Source: Rhizobiales bacterium Y(2018) (GTDB lineage: Bacteria > Pseudomonadota > Alphaproteobacteria > Rhizobiales > Aestuariivirgaceae). Taken from it: a stretch of DNA of 64,000 bases. The notes under the pieces are model-generated. The model was not told the DNA's origin. It was given only the letters and a program-made list of their open reading frames with translations, and did no database searches. Positions 50,030 through 60,387 of the stretch are shown in pieces (position 1 is the first letter of the stretch; each line of letters starts with the position of its first letter). Where the stretch lies: assembly GCA_005502925.1 (NCBI GenBank), contig SCPD01000013.1, positions 62,001 through 126,000 on the forward strand, given 5' to 3'. Made by a program: the position numbers and the translations under genes.

Positions 50030-51321
50030 CGTTTCAGCCAAGCCTCCCAATCACCGTCCTCTAAAGGCACGAACTGGCCGTTTTGGACCACGGTATAGTA
50101 AACCTGGTCCGAGGCTTGGCGCCGGTCCGTGGCGCCCCCGAAGGAGAGCCTCTGTCCGAGGCCCAGATCGATTTCGCCCATGGTCAGCGCGGCTTGCGCC
50201 AGCCCGGCGCGCTGTGGATCGGCACCCATCCGCTGCAGGATCGCGACGAACATCTTGGCGTTCAGATAGCCTTCGAAGCTGAGGAAGCTGTAGGGAAGGG
50301 GCGCATATTCCGATCCTTCAGTCTTTCCGCCGGGATAGAGCAGGGAATCCGGCGGCATGAGGGCGTCGCGATAGCGGTCCATCGCCGCGCGATATTCACG
50401 GGTGACGGGCATCGTGTCGTCCTGATAGCTCGGTACGACCTGCGAGCTCACCAGCCGGGACGTATAGTCCTTGCCGGATTTCTGCTCGGCAGCGGACAAG
50501 AGCCTGAGCATGGGGTCGCTGCCGACGAAGGAGATCGTCGCAACCGGACCGGCGACGCCCCTGTCGCGCATGTCGCGGACGAATCCGGCGCAGGCCGGAT
50601 AGGTGCCGATGCAGATGATGGCGTCGGGCTTGACGCGCTCCATGACCGCCACCTGGCCGTCATAGCTCTGATCATAGGGCGAGCCGCGCCGGTACGTGGC
50701 CTCGCCGGCGATCTTGAGCGCATGCTGGCTGAGCGCCTTGCGCACACCGGCCCATCCGGTGCGGCCATAGGCGTCGGCCTGATAGAACACCGCGATGCGG
50801 CTCCGGCCGGTGGCGACGAAATGATCGACGAGCCCCTTGGTCTCCTGGTCATATGACGCGCGCAGATTGAAGCTGAACGCGTCATAGGGGGGAACGCGGC
50901 TGGCGTCGGCTCCAGTGAAGGGGAAGAACAGGAGGAAATGCTCGGCCTGGCGCATCCTGAGAAGCGGCAGCGTGCGGATCATGGTCGGCGTGCCGACATA
51001 GGAGAACAGCGCGAAGACGTCATCCTTCATCAACTTCAGCGTGTTCTGGATCGCGAGGTCGGGCTGGTATTTGTCGTCATAGGCGGTGATCACGACCTGC
51101 CTGCCATTGACCCCGCCGGCCTCGTTGACCACCGTCAGATAGGCCATGGCGCCGCGGTAAAGCTCGATGCTGAGCGCCCGGGCGCTCGCCGAGAAATCCG
51201 CCGACATGCCGATACGGATTTCACTTTGGCCGGCGGCTGGTGTCGCGTCTTGCTGCGCCGAAGCCGGATTGCCGAAGAACGCCACAAGAGCCAGGAGGCT
51301 CAGTGCGAGGATCGGTCTCAA
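50026..51321 (-). CDS. LivJ-like (Peripla_BP_6) substrate-binding protein, orphan
   Basis: This ~431-residue periplasmic protein has the type I periplasmic-binding fold of amino acid/urea-type binding proteins: EIRIGMSADFSASARALSIE, then NEAGGVNGRQVVITAYDDKY, RIAVFYQADAYGRTGWAG and KPDAIICIGTYPACAGFVRD. A signal peptide ends near ASA-QQ. No permease or ATPase genes accompany it. The first TTG is at 51321, but a CTG at 51339 is in frame, only six bases after an AGGAG (51346-51350), and would add MQIKLS to give a better signal peptide; that CTG may be the true start. Its stop overlaps the sensor gene (ATGA), so it probably acts as a ligand receptor for that sensor. Confidence 0.8.
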   Translation of the reverse strand: MRPILALSLLALVAFFGNPASAQQDATPAAGQSEIRIGMSADFSASARALSIELYRGAMAYLTVVNEAGGVNGRQVVITAYDDKYQPDLAIQNTLKLMKDDVFALFSYVGTPTMIRTLPLLRMRQAEHFLLFFPFTGADASRVPPYDAFSFNLRASYDQETKGLVDHFVATGRSRIAVFYQADAYGRTGWAGVRKALSQHALKIAGEATYRRGSPYDQSYDGQVAVMERVKPDAIICIGTYPACAGFVRDMRDRGVAGPVATISFVGSDPMLRLLSAAEQKSGKDYTSRLVSSQVVPSYQDDTMPVTREYRAAMDRYRDALMPPDSLLYPGGKTEGSEYAPLPYSFLSFEGYLNAKMFVAILQRMGADPQRAGLAQAALTMGEIDLGLGQRLSFGGATDRRQASDQVYYTVVQNGQFVPLEDGDWEAWLKR

Positions 51322-51423
51322 ACTGAGCTTGATCTGCAGGTTCTTCTCCTACCTTTGAGCAGGAGACCTCTATCAGACCCAACGGAGACCTTCAACGACA
51401 CGCCGCGTCGTTGTTTCCGAGTC

Positions 51424-52035
51424 TCAGGTCGTCGGAACGGCCTGTTTCCCGAATTGGCGCACTTCCGCGACCGCCCGGCCATTGACGAGGAGCCAGTCCC
51501 ACGCATAATCGGCATAGGAGCGGAAGACATAGAGGTCGATCACATCGGGCTTCGTGCTGACGATATGGAGAAGTGCCGCGATCTCGGCGAAGCGCAGGCG
51601 GCGCGCCGTTCCCGCTTCATAGTCGGCCGACAGGAGATCGAGCGACGAGCCTTTGAGGAGAAGTGAGCGCGCCTGGTCGCCTTCGAGCCTGATGATGGTG
51701 CGCATGTCGGAGACATCGACGGCGAAGGAATGGAGGCCGGCAAGCGCCTGGCGCAAGGCGGTGAGCAGTTCTTCCGTCTTGGCGCGGGGACACAGGATGA
51801 GCCACTGATCGGGCGAGAGCCACAAAGCCTGGACCTCGCCCCAGGCGGTGCTCGTGCGCGGTGCGGTGGGCAGATCGAGATTGAGGGTCAGCTTCACCGC
51901 CGCCATGAACGCCGTGTCGTCCGGCAGCCCGCGGAGATCGATCATGCCGCGGCTCGTCATCTCGCGGATCTCGACGGTGAGGCCGGTCGGCGTCTCGCGG
52001 CCCTGAAGTGCCGTCTCGAACTGAGCGTCAGACAT
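51424..52035 (-). CDS. soxG: Sarcosine oxidase gamma subunit
   Basis: This 203-residue protein is the gamma subunit of heterotetrameric sarcosine oxidase, which oxidises sarcosine (N-methylglycine) to glycine with formation of hydrogen peroxide and 5,10-methylene-tetrahydrofolate. The family signature is seen in GMIDLRGLPDDTAFMAAVKL and in ALWLSPDQWLILCP, with a C-terminal DVSDMRTIIRLEGDQARSLL similar to the GcvT fold. It overlaps the end of soxA by eight bases, the standard order. Length is typical. It is the last gene of the operon, with 101 bases before the stop of the divergent-in-role binding-protein gene upstream of it on the same strand. Confidence 0.92.
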   Translation of the reverse strand: MSDAQFETALQGRETPTGLTVEIREMTSRGMIDLRGLPDDTAFMAAVKLTLNLDLPTAPRTSTAWGEVQALWLSPDQWLILCPRAKTEELLTALRQALAGLHSFAVDVSDMRTIIRLEGDQARSLLLKGSSLDLLSADYEAGTARRLRFAEIAALLHIVSTKPDVIDLYVFRSYADYAWDWLLVNGRAVAEVRQFGKQAVPTT

Positions 52036-55000
52036 TCTGCCGGCTCCCTTCCTTGTCGTAGAAAACCGGATCGGTGATCTTCGCTTTCACCACCTTGCCC
52101 TCGAGCGGGAAGGACAAGGTCTCGCCCATCCGGCTGCGGCCATTCTCGATCAGCGCCATGGCGATCGATCGGTCGAGGGTGGGGGAGTAGTAGGTCGAGG
52201 TCACCTGGCCGATCATTTCCATCGGCGGCTTGTCCTTGACGCTCCTGACCGCATAGGCGCCGTCGGGCAGGACTTCCTTCGGATCCTCGGTGAGAAGGCC
52301 GACCAGCTGCTTGCGTCCGGCACTTCTGAGGAATGACTGCTCGAGCGAGCGTTTGCCGATGAAATCCGCCTTCTTCTTGGAGACGAGCCCATCGAGCCCG
52401 ACATCGAAAGGTGTCACCGTGCCATCGGTCTCATCGCCGATGACAATGTAGCCTTTCTCGGCGCGCAGCACATGCAGCGCCTCGGTGCCATAGGCCTCGA
52501 TGCCGAATTCGGCGCCGGCGGCGAGGATGGCGTCCCACAGGCCGCGGCCGAAATGGGCCGGCGTCGCCACTTCATAGGAAAGCTCGCCCGAGAAGCTGAT
52601 GCGGTAGAGTCGCACCGGATAGGCGCCGAGCTTGCCTTCCTTCATCGCCATATGCGGGAAGCCCTCGGCCGAGATGTCGAAATCGGGCCCGAGCTTGGAG
52701 AGCACTTCGCGCGCCTTGGGGCCGGCAATCGCGAACTGCGCCCATTGCTCGGTAACGGGCGTCACGAAGACCTTGTACTGCGTCCATTCGGTCTGCAGCC
52801 ATTCCTCAAGCCAGGCGGCGATGCGATCGGCACCGCCCGACGTCGTGTGCATCAGGAAATGATCATCGGCGAGGCGCACCGTGACGCCGTCATCGGTGAG
52901 GAAGCCGAGCTCGTTCATCATGAGCCCGTAGCGGCAGCGCCCGACTTTCAGAGTCGAGAACATGTTCGTATAGATGCGGTCGAGGAATTCGGCCGCGTCC
53001 GGGCCTTTGATTTCGATCTTGCCGAGCGTCGAGGCGTCGAGCAGCCCGACCTTGTGGCGCACGGCGAGGATCTCGCGGTTGATCGCCGCATGTTTGTCTT
53101 CGCCGGCGCGCGGATAGGTATAAGCGCGCCGCCACTGGCCGACCGGCTCGAAATGGGCGCTCTGCGCCTGATGCCAGCGGAAGATCGGCGTGCGGCGGAT
53201 GGGCAGGAACAGCTTCTTGGTGAGCGTGCCGGCGATCGCGCCGAAGGAGAAGGGCGTGTAGGGCGGCCGGAAGGTGGTGATGCCGATCTCGGGGATCGTC
53301 TTGCCGGTCGCTTCCGCCAGCACACCGAGCCCGTTGAGATTCGACGTCTTGCCCTGGTCGGTCGCCATGCCGAAGGTCGTGTAGCGCTTGGTGTGCTCGA
53401 CCGATTCATACCCTTCGCGCTGGGCGAGCTCGAGATCGGCGGCGGTCACGTCGTTCTGGAAGTCGATGAAGTGCTTGTTGCCTTCATTGTATTTGCCGGT
53501 GGCGGGCGAGAACCAGATCGGCTCGAGCGGCTTCTGCTGGGCGGTTTCGACCTTGGGCCGGCTCATCGGGGACGATGTTGCCTTCACCGCCATTTCGCCG
53601 GCGGCATACGCTTCAGCGAGCGCCTGGGCCAGATCCATTGTGCCATTTGCGGCGCCCACGGCCTGGATGCGGTCGTGATGTGTGCCCGGCCGGTAGCTCT
53701 GCAGCGCGCTGTCGAAAGTGAGCTTGCCGCCATTGTGGCACCACAGATTGACGACCGGGTTGAAGCCGCCCGACATGGCGACGAAGTCGCAGACGATGCG
53801 GCTTTCATTGACGACGCGGCCCTGGCCCTTGCGCCACGGCGCAATCTTGACGCCATTGATGCCAAGCCCGCCATAGCTGCTTTCGACGCCGGCGATGGCG
53901 TGGCCGGGAATGATCTCGATGCCGGCATTGCGCGCATCGCGCACCGCGGCGCTGTCGGTGCCCTGGCGCACATCGATGATCGCCGCGATAGTGCCGCCGG
54001 CGCGCTTGAGGGCAAGCGCGGTCAGATAGGCATCGTCATTATTGGTGAAGACGACGCCTTTCATGCCGGGTGACACGCCATAACGCTCGACGAGGCCGCG
54101 CGCCGCGCTGGCGAGCATGATGCCCGGCCGGTCATTGTTGGCGAAGGCGATCGGGCGCTCGAGCGCGCCGGTGGCGAGGATCACTTCCTTGGCGCGCACC
54201 TTCCACAGGCGATGGCGCGGCGTGCCTTTGGCGAGGAGGGCGGGATCGTGATCGCAGACCCGCTCGAACAGCATGACATGATTATGATGCCAGTGGCCGA
54301 CCGCCGTGGTGCGGGTCATCGCATGGACATTCTCGGCGTCGGCGAGAAGCGCGGCGCGGCTTGCGACCCAGTCGAGCTGCGGCTCGCCGTCGATGGTGCC
54401 TTGCGAAAGATCAGCCATGCCGCCGAAACGCGGGCTTTCATCGCAGATGATGACGCGGGCGCCCGCGGCCTGGGCGGCTTCCGCCGCCGCGAGCCCGGCG
54501 ATGCCGGCGCCGATGACGAGCACGTCGCAATGGGCATGCATATGCTCATAAGTGTCGGGATCGCGGCCTTCCGGCGCCTTACCGAGGCCGGCGGCACGTC
54601 GGATCATCGGCTCATAGACATGTTTCCAGAAGGCCTGCGGCCACATGAAGGTCTTGTAGTAGAAGCCGCCCGGGATGAAGCGCGAGATCTTGCTGTTGAG
54701 GGCGCCGATATCGAGCTTGAGCGAGGGCCAGCGATTCTGGCTGACCGCGACGAGCCCGTCATGGAGCTCGACCTGGGTGGCGCGCAGATTGGGCTCGTGG
54801 CGCGAGCCTTCGCCGACGCCCACAAGCGCATTCATCTCCTCGGAGCCCAGACCCACGACGCCGCGCGGGCGGTGATATTTAAAGCTGCGCCCGAAGACGC
54901 GTTGGCCATTGGCGAGAACGGCGGCGGCGAGGGTGTCACCGTGATAGCCCGTCATGTTCTGGCCGTCGAAGGTGAAGCTCACCTTGCGGGCGCGGTCGAT

Positions 55001-55042
55001 CAGGCGGCCGCCCTGCGGCAGGCGATAGGGCTTGCCGGTCAT
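52028..55042 (-). CDS. soxA: Sarcosine oxidase alpha subunit
   Basis: This 1004-residue subunit binds NAD and tetrahydrofolate. An N-terminal 2Fe-2S-like ferredoxin fold (about residues 20-100, VSFTFDGQNMTGYHGDTLAA and RGVVGLGSEEMNALV) precedes a Rossmann region with GAGIAGLAAAEAAQAAGARV near residue 178. The C-terminal half (about 620-1000) is a GcvT-like folate-binding domain with FLDRIYTNMFSTLKVGRCRY and GLDGLVSKKKADFIGKRSLE. It is encoded between soxD and soxG with four- and eight-base overlaps. Length fits the family. Confidence 0.95.
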   Translation of the reverse strand: MTGKPYRLPQGGRLIDRARKVSFTFDGQNMTGYHGDTLAAAVLANGQRVFGRSFKYHRPRGVVGLGSEEMNALVGVGEGSRHEPNLRATQVELHDGLVAVSQNRWPSLKLDIGALNSKISRFIPGGFYYKTFMWPQAFWKHVYEPMIRRAAGLGKAPEGRDPDTYEHMHAHCDVLVIGAGIAGLAAAEAAQAAGARVIICDESPRFGGMADLSQGTIDGEPQLDWVASRAALLADAENVHAMTRTTAVGHWHHNHVMLFERVCDHDPALLAKGTPRHRLWKVRAKEVILATGALERPIAFANNDRPGIMLASAARGLVERYGVSPGMKGVVFTNNDDAYLTALALKRAGGTIAAIIDVRQGTDSAAVRDARNAGIEIIPGHAIAGVESSYGGLGINGVKIAPWRKGQGRVVNESRIVCDFVAMSGGFNPVVNLWCHNGGKLTFDSALQSYRPGTHHDRIQAVGAANGTMDLAQALAEAYAAGEMAVKATSSPMSRPKVETAQQKPLEPIWFSPATGKYNEGNKHFIDFQNDVTAADLELAQREGYESVEHTKRYTTFGMATDQGKTSNLNGLGVLAEATGKTIPEIGITTFRPPYTPFSFGAIAGTLTKKLFLPIRRTPIFRWHQAQSAHFEPVGQWRRAYTYPRAGEDKHAAINREILAVRHKVGLLDASTLGKIEIKGPDAAEFLDRIYTNMFSTLKVGRCRYGLMMNELGFLTDDGVTVRLADDHFLMHTTSGGADRIAAWLEEWLQTEWTQYKVFVTPVTEQWAQFAIAGPKAREVLSKLGPDFDISAEGFPHMAMKEGKLGAYPVRLYRISFSGELSYEVATPAHFGRGLWDAILAAGAEFGIEAYGTEALHVLRAEKGYIVIGDETDGTVTPFDVGLDGLVSKKKADFIGKRSLEQSFLRSAGRKQLVGLLTEDPKEVLPDGAYAVRSVKDKPPMEMIGQVTSTYYSPTLDRSIAMALIENGRSRMGETLSFPLEGKVVKAKITDPVFYDKEGSRQNV

Positions 55043-55392
55043 GCTTCAGATCCCTTCGCGAGCTTGTCCTTGAAGAAGATGGCCCATTCGCCGGTCGCCG
55101 CTTCCATTAAGGCGCGTGGCGGCAACTCGCTTATGCCATAGGTCGCCTTGAATTCCATCGTCACCGTGTCGCGCGCCGCATGGAACCACTTGCCGCAGCC
55201 GCGATCGCAGCGCCAGCGCTCGAAATGCAGGCCCTTGGGATTGTGCCGCATGAACAGGTAATCACGCTGCTCGGCATCGCTGACACTGGCGGGATCACGC
55301 GTCGCCGGGCGCGCGATATGCGCTTGCCCGCCATAATGGAAATCCGTCTCGTCGCCTTCGGCACCGCAGACATGGCAGTGAACGATCAGCAT
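55039..55392 (-). CDS. soxD: Sarcosine oxidase delta subunit
   Basis: This 117-residue subunit binds zinc: Cys6 and Cys9 in HCHVCG and Cys62 and Cys66 in RCDRGCGKWFH provide likely ligands. The conserved DYLFMRHNPKGLHFERWRC and YGISELPPR are seen. It overlaps the soxA start by four bases and lies 30 bases after soxB. The C-terminal ~20 residues differ from shorter family members but the core is intact. Confidence 0.92.
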   Translation of the reverse strand: MLIVHCHVCGAEGDETDFHYGGQAHIARPATRDPASVSDAEQRDYLFMRHNPKGLHFERWRCDRGCGKWFHAARDTVTMEFKATYGISELPPRALMEAATGEWAIFFKDKLAKGSEA

Positions 55393-55422
55393 GGATACGA
55401 GCTCCTGAGTACGTTCTTCATT

Positions 55423-56676
55423 TCAATGCGCCACCGCCGCTGCGACGCTTTCGTCGATCAGGCGGCCCTCGACGAAACGGTTGAGACCGAAAGGCTCGGC
55501 GATCGGATGCGGCCGGTCGTTGAAGATCGTGTCGGCGAAGACATAGCCAGAGCCTGGGATCGACTTGAAGCCGCCGGTGCCCCAGCCGCAATTGACATAG
55601 AGGCCGTCGATGTCGGTCTTGCCGATGATCGGCGAGCGGTCGCCGGTCATGTCGACGATGCCGCCCCACATGCGCAGCATTCTGAGCCGCGAGATGATCG
55701 GGAAGGTCTCGACCAGCGCCGTCACCGTATGCTCGAGCGCCGGGAAGGAGCCGCGCTGCGAGTAGTTATTGTAGGGATCGGTGCCGCCGCCCACCACCAA
55801 TTCGCCCTTGTCGGACTGGCTCAGATAGCCATGCACGGTATTGGCCATGATGACACAGTCGAGCACCGGCTTGATCGGCTCGGAGACGAGCGCCTGCAGG
55901 CAGAGGCTTTCGATCGGCAGCCTGAGGCCAGCTGTTTGCACCACGGTCGAGACATTACCGGCGGTAACGACGCCGATCTTCTTGGTCTTGATGAAGCCCT
56001 TTGAGGTTTCGAGGCCGGCGACCTTGCCGCCGTCGCGGCGGATGGAAAGCACTTCGCAGTTCTGGATGATGTCGACGCCCAGGCTGTCGGCGCCCCTGGC
56101 ATAACCCCAGGCCACCGCGTCATGGCGCCCGGTGCCGCCGCGCGGCTGGTAATAGGCGCCGAGGATGGGGTAGCGGCAATTGGGATCGTCATTGATGATC
56201 GGCGCGATCTTCTTCACCTCTTCCGGGGTGATCATCCGGCAATCGAGCCCGGCCAGCCGGTTGGCATGGGCGGTGCGCTTGAAGGCGCGGAATTCGTGCT
56301 CGGTCTGGCACAGCATCATCACGCCGCGCGGCGAGAACATCACATTGAAATTGAGATCGCGCGACAGATCCTCATAAAGCGAGCGGGCGAGCTCATAGAT
56401 GGCGATCGAGGGATCCTGCAGATAGTTGGACCGGATGATGGTGGTGTTGCGCCCGGTATTGCCGCCGCCGAGCCAGCCTTTCTCGACCACCGCGATATTG
56501 GTCAGCTTGTGAGTCTTGGCGAGATAATAGGCGGTGGCGAGGCCATGGCCGCCGGCGCCGACGATCACCGCGTCATATTCGGATTTGGGCGTGGGACTGC
56601 GCCAGGCGCGCTCCCAGTCCTTGTGATAGTTAATCGCGTTGCGCGCGAGCGAGAAGATCGAATAGCGGGACTTCAT
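55423..56676 (-). CDS. soxB: Sarcosine oxidase beta subunit
   Basis: This 417-residue flavoprotein binds FAD (AVIVGAGGHGLATAYYLAKT, about residues 36-55) and, in this enzyme class, covalently bound FMN on a histidine; a His in the RHDAVAWGYARGA stretch is a candidate. It contains the sarcosine-oxidation site and starts the soxBDAG operon. ATG 56676 (MKSRYSIFSLARN) is chosen, with AGG a few bases upstream; the frame to 56766 adds 30 unlikely residues. The conserved N-terminal YDAVIVGAGGHGLATAYYL is exact for the family. Glycine betaine breakdown would supply sarcosine, and a GlxA-type regulator with a MetF-like gene lies 12 kb upstream. Confidence 0.95.
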   Translation of the reverse strand: MKSRYSIFSLARNAINYHKDWERAWRSPTPKSEYDAVIVGAGGHGLATAYYLAKTHKLTNIAVVEKGWLGGGNTGRNTTIIRSNYLQDPSIAIYELARSLYEDLSRDLNFNVMFSPRGVMMLCQTEHEFRAFKRTAHANRLAGLDCRMITPEEVKKIAPIINDDPNCRYPILGAYYQPRGGTGRHDAVAWGYARGADSLGVDIIQNCEVLSIRRDGGKVAGLETSKGFIKTKKIGVVTAGNVSTVVQTAGLRLPIESLCLQALVSEPIKPVLDCVIMANTVHGYLSQSDKGELVVGGGTDPYNNYSQRGSFPALEHTVTALVETFPIISRLRMLRMWGGIVDMTGDRSPIIGKTDIDGLYVNCGWGTGGFKSIPGSGYVFADTIFNDRPHPIAEPFGLNRFVEGRLIDESVAAAVAH

Positions 56677-56831
56677 GTGAGCCTCAGCTGGACAAGTCCC
56701 GCTCTTTATCAAATGGGGGGTGGAGCCTCCACCGGTTTCCGACGCCCCATTGATGCCATGCGACAATGCGACGGACCCTTTTGAGAAGCGGGCGCATTAC
56801 ATTGGGCCGAGCCCCCGGAACTCTTGAGAGC

Positions 56832-57932
56832 ATGCTGAATTTCCTGGTTTTTGCGGTACTTGCGGCAGCCGTCGTGGTCGCCTTGTGCTGGCCCGTCCTG
56901 AAAGGGCGTGCCGGGGGGCCGGCGCGCGCCGAGTATGACGAGGCCGTCTTCCGCGACCAGCTGGCCGAGCTCGACCGGGACAAGGCCAGGGGCCTGATCG
57001 GGCCGGCCGAGGCCGATGCCGCCCGTAATGAGATCGCCCGCCGCCTCCTGGGCGTCGACCGTCGGATGCCGCAGGCGCAGGCCGCAGGCGCCGGCAAATG
57101 GCCGGTAGTGCTCGTGGCGGCCGTCGTGCCGGTGGCAGCTCTGGCTCTTTATATGACGATCGGCGCCCCCGGCCGGCCCGATATGCCGCTCAAAGAGCGT
57201 CTCGAAACCGCGCTCGCCAATAATGACGTCCAGGCCCTGATGGCCAAGGCCGAGGCCCATCTCGCCGAAAAGCCCGACGATCTGCGCGGCTGGGAGGTCC
57301 TGGCCCCGATCTACCGGGCAGCTGAGCGTTATGAGGACGCCGCCAAGGCCTATTTCAATGTCCTCCGCCTCAGGGGCCCGACGGCCGAAACCTATGCCGA
57401 TTATGGCGAGATGCTGGTTTTCGCAAATGCCGGCCTTGTCCCTAAGGAGGCGGCGGCGGCTTTCGCGGAAGCCCTGAAGTTCGACGTCAGATCGCCCAAA
57501 GGCCGCTTTTATGCCGGTCTCGCTTTGAAACAGGACGGCAAGCCCGACGAGGCTTTGGCGCTCTGGCGCGCACTCCTCGCCGAAACCGGGCCTGAGGACA
57601 GCTGGAAGCAGGTCCTCGAGGCGCAGATCGCCGCCTTGGCGCCGGCGCCGGGAGCCCCGCAGCTCTCCGACGAGCAGGTCGCGGCGACCCAGAATATGAC
57701 ATCGCAAGATCGCGAAAATATGATCCGCGGCATGGTTGACGGCCTCGAGGAGCGGCTTAAATCGGCGCCTGCCGATCTCGAGGGCTGGCAGCGCCTGATC
57801 CGGGCGCGCGCCGTATTGGGTGAAATGGACAAGGCGCGCGCGGCGTATTCTTCCGCGAAAGAGCAGTTCAAGGCCGACGAACAGGCGATGGCCGCCCTGG
57901 CGCAGTCGGCGAAGCAGCTGGGTATCGAATAA
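56832..57932 (+). CDS. ccmI: CcmI/CycH cytochrome c maturation protein
   Basis: This 366-residue protein chaperones apocytochrome c to the haem-ligation complex. Two N-terminal membrane segments (about residues 2-20 and 95-113) flank a cytoplasmic loop with [20 protein letters not shown], followed by a periplasmic TPR-rich domain ([40 protein letters not shown]). ATG 56832 ([13 protein letters not shown]) is preferred over the frame from 56766, which would add 22 residues. The gene overlaps the ccmE start by one base (57932), typical of the cycHJKL order of rhizobia. Confidence 0.92.
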   Translation: MLNFLVFAVLAAAVVVALCWPVLKGRAGGPARAEYDEAVFRDQLAELDRDKARGLIGPAEADAARNEIARRLLGVDRRMPQAQAAGAGKWPVVLVAAVVPVAALALYMTIGAPGRPDMPLKERLETALANNDVQALMAKAEAHLAEKPDDLRGWEVLAPIYRAAERYEDAAKAYFNVLRLRGPTAETYADYGEMLVFANAGLVPKEAAAAFAEALKFDVRSPKGRFYAGLALKQDGKPDEALALWRALLAETGPEDSWKQVLEAQIAALAPAPGAPQLSDEQVAATQNMTSQDRENMIRGMVDGLEERLKSAPADLEGWQRLIRARAVLGEMDKARAAYSSAKEQFKADEQAMAALAQSAKQLGIE

Positions 57933-58408
57933 TGGCAATGACGACGATGACATCGCGCAGCTCAAGGAAGCAGAAGCGCGCCGTGGTGATCCTGGCCGGT
58001 CTGGCGATTCTGGGGATCGCTGCCGGTCTCGTCCTCTATGCGCTCAGGGACACCATCGTCTTCTTCTATACGCCGAGCGAGATCGCCGAGAAGAATGTCG
58101 TGCCGGGCCAGCGTTTCCGCTTAGGCGGACTGGTCGAAGCGGGCAGTGTCGTCAAGGGCGAGGGCATGACGGTGCGCTTCGCCGTCACCGATATGATCAA
58201 GACCATCACGGTTGAATATAAAGGCCAACTGCCCGATCTCTTCCGCGAGGGCCAGGGCGTCGTCACCGAGGGCAAGCTCGACGCTTCGGGCAACTTCGTC
58301 GCCGACACGGTGCTCGCCAAGCATGACGAGACCTATATGCCGAAGGACGTTGCCGACCGCCTGAAGGAAAAGGGCGTGTGGAAGGAGGGCAAGGGAGCGG
58401 GCTCATGA
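57932..58408 (+). CDS. ccmE: CcmE haem chaperone (CycJ)
   Basis: This 158-residue haem chaperone is anchored by one N-terminal membrane segment (about residues 15-35) and carries an OB-fold periplasmic domain. The haem-binding His131 lies in [11 protein letters not shown], followed by the conserved tyrosine. The [19 protein letters not shown] segment is family-typical. It transfers haem from CcmC to CcmF. The start overlaps ccmI, and its stop overlaps the ccmF start (ATGA, 58405-58408). The C-terminal tail is short and lysine-rich. Confidence 0.95.
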   Translation: MAMTTMTSRSSRKQKRAVVILAGLAILGIAAGLVLYALRDTIVFFYTPSEIAEKNVVPGQRFRLGGLVEAGSVVKGEGMTVRFAVTDMIKTITVEYKGQLPDLFREGQGVVTEGKLDASGNFVADTVLAKHDETYMPKDVADRLKEKGVWKEGKGAGS

Positions 58409-60384
58409 TTGCCGAAACCGGACATTTCGCGCTCATCCTGGCGCTCGTCACCGCGCTGGCGCAATGTTTCGTGCCGCTCTATGGAGCGCATCGCGGCGAC
58501 CGCGCTTTGATGAGTGTCGCAGGCCCCGCCGCTCTGGCGCAGTTCTCGCTCATCGTCATCGCCTTCTTCTCGCTGATGCATGCCTATGTGACGTCGGACT
58601 TCTCGCTCGCCAATGTGTGGCAGAATTCGCATTCGGCGAAGCCGCTGCTCTATAAGATCTCCGGCGTCTGGGGCAATCACGAGGGCTCGATGGTCCTCTG
58701 GGTCCTGATCCTGGCGCTGTTCGGCGCCGGCGTCGCGCTCTTCGGCGGCAATCTGCCGCTCGAGCTCAAATCGCGCGTGCTGGCGGTCCAGGGCTCGATC
58801 GGCGTCGCCTTCCTGCTCTTCATCCTGTTCACCTCCAATCCGTTCCTGCGCCTCGACCCGGTGCCGATCGAGGGCAATGGCCTCAATCCGTTGCTGCAGG
58901 ATCCCGCACTCGCCTTCCATCCGCCCTTCCTCTATGCCGGTTATGTCGGCCTGTCGGTGTCCTTCTCCTTCGCCATCGCCGCGCTCATCGACGGCAAGGT
59001 CGACGCCGCCTGGGCGCGCTGGGTCAGGCCGTGGACGCTCGCCGCCTGGATGTTCCTCACCATCGGCATCGCCATGGGCTCGTGGTGGGCCTATTACGAA
59101 TTGGGCTGGGGCGGCTTCTGGTTCTGGGATCCGGTCGAGAACGCCTCCTTCATGCCCTGGCTCGTCGCCGCGGCGCTGCTCCATTCGGCGGTCGTCGTCG
59201 AGAAACGCAACGCGCTCAAGATCTGGACCATCCTGCTCGCCATATTGGCCTTCTCTCTGTCGCTGGTCGGCGCCTTCCTGGTGCGCTCGGGCGTCCTCAC
59301 CTCGGTGCATGCCTTCGCCGTCGATCCGGCGCGCGGCGTCTTCATCCTGCTCATTCTCTGCGTCTTCATCGGCGGCGCGCTGGCGCTGTTCGCCTGGCGG
59401 GCGCCGGTCCTCAAAGCGGGAGGTCTGTTCACGCCGATGAGTCGTGAAGGCGGGCTGGTGATGAACAACCTGCTGCTGTGCACCGCTTGCGCGTCGGTCT
59501 TCATCGGCACGCTTTATCCGCTGGCGCTCGAAACGTTGACGGGTGAGAAGATCTCGGTCGGACCGCCTTATTTCAATCTCACCTTCGGCCTGATCATGCT
59601 GCCGCTACTGCTGCTCGTGCCGGTGGGACCGCTCCTCACATGGAAACGCGCGCAGGCCTGGCCGGTGATTCAGCGCCTGTGGGCCGCGGCGCTCGGCACG
59701 CTCGCGGTGGTGATCCTGCTTCTGGTGGTGCTGCATCGCGGACCCTGGCTGACGCCTTTCGGTGTCGGCCTGGGCCTCTGGCTGGTGCTCGGCGCGCTGG
59801 TCGAGCTTTCCGAGCGTATCGCACTGTTCCGCACGCCCTGGGCCATGTCCTGGTCGCGGCTCAAGGGTCTGCCGCGCTCGGCGCTCGGCATGACGCTCGC
59901 CCATGCCGGCGTAGGCCTTGCGATCATCGGCATCTTCGCGGTGACGACCTGGCGCGAGGAACATATCGTGGCGATGAAGCCGGGCGATAAGCTCACCGTC
60001 GGCGGTTATGAGGTCACTTATATCGGCGAGGCGCCGATGACCGGCCCCAATTACACCGGCGATGCCGGGCGTTTCCGCGTCATGAGCGGCAATCGTGAAG
60101 TGGCGGTGCTCGCTTCGGAAAAGCGCCGCTTCCGGCCGGGCAATCAGGAGACGACCGAAGTCGGCCTGCTGCAGGCCTGGTCGGGCGATCTTTATGCCGT
60201 GATGGGCGATCGCATGAACGATGGCGCCCGCGCCATCCGCATCTATTTCAACCCGCTGATCTCGCTGATCTGGATCGGCACCTTCGTCATGTTCCTGGGC
60301 GGCTTCGTGTCGCTCACCGACCGGCGCTTCCGGGTGGGCGCACCCAAGACGGCGCGCAAGCTGCACGCCGTGCCGGCGGAGTGA
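58405..60384 (+). CDS. ccmF: CcmF haem lyase subunit (CycK)
   Basis: This 659-residue membrane protein ligates haem to apocytochrome c. It is highly hydrophobic with about 14-15 segments, and carries the WWD tryptophan-rich motif ([20 protein letters not shown], about residues 230-249) and periplasmic histidines typical of the family ([11 protein letters not shown]). ATG 58405 is chosen because it overlaps the ccmE stop; the frame from 58378 is within ccmE. It is followed by ccmH 3 bases later. Confidence 0.95.
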   Translation: MIAETGHFALILALVTALAQCFVPLYGAHRGDRALMSVAGPAALAQFSLIVIAFFSLMHAYVTSDFSLANVWQNSHSAKPLLYKISGVWGNHEGSMVLWVLILALFGAGVALFGGNLPLELKSRVLAVQGSIGVAFLLFILFTSNPFLRLDPVPIEGNGLNPLLQDPALAFHPPFLYAGYVGLSVSFSFAIAALIDGKVDAAWARWVRPWTLAAWMFLTIGIAMGSWWAYYELGWGGFWFWDPVENASFMPWLVAAALLHSAVVVEKRNALKIWTILLAILAFSLSLVGAFLVRSGVLTSVHAFAVDPARGVFILLILCVFIGGALALFAWRAPVLKAGGLFTPMSREGGLVMNNLLLCTACASVFIGTLYPLALETLTGEKISVGPPYFNLTFGLIMLPLLLLVPVGPLLTWKRAQAWPVIQRLWAAALGTLAVVILLLVVLHRGPWLTPFGVGLGLWLVLGALVELSERIALFRTPWAMSWSRLKGLPRSALGMTLAHAGVGLAIIGIFAVTTWREEHIVAMKPGDKLTVGGYEVTYIGEAPMTGPNYTGDAGRFRVMSGNREVAVLASEKRRFRPGNQETTEVGLLQAWSGDLYAVMGDRMNDGARAIRIYFNPLISLIWIGTFVMFLGGFVSLTDRRFRVGAPKTARKLHAVPAE

Positions 60385-60387
60385 GCG

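Noticed and set aside
52472-54073. 533-codon open frame on the plus strand
   Set aside because: It is opposite soxA, a gene with clear family motifs and coupled neighbours; the opposite frame is a codon-bias artefact.
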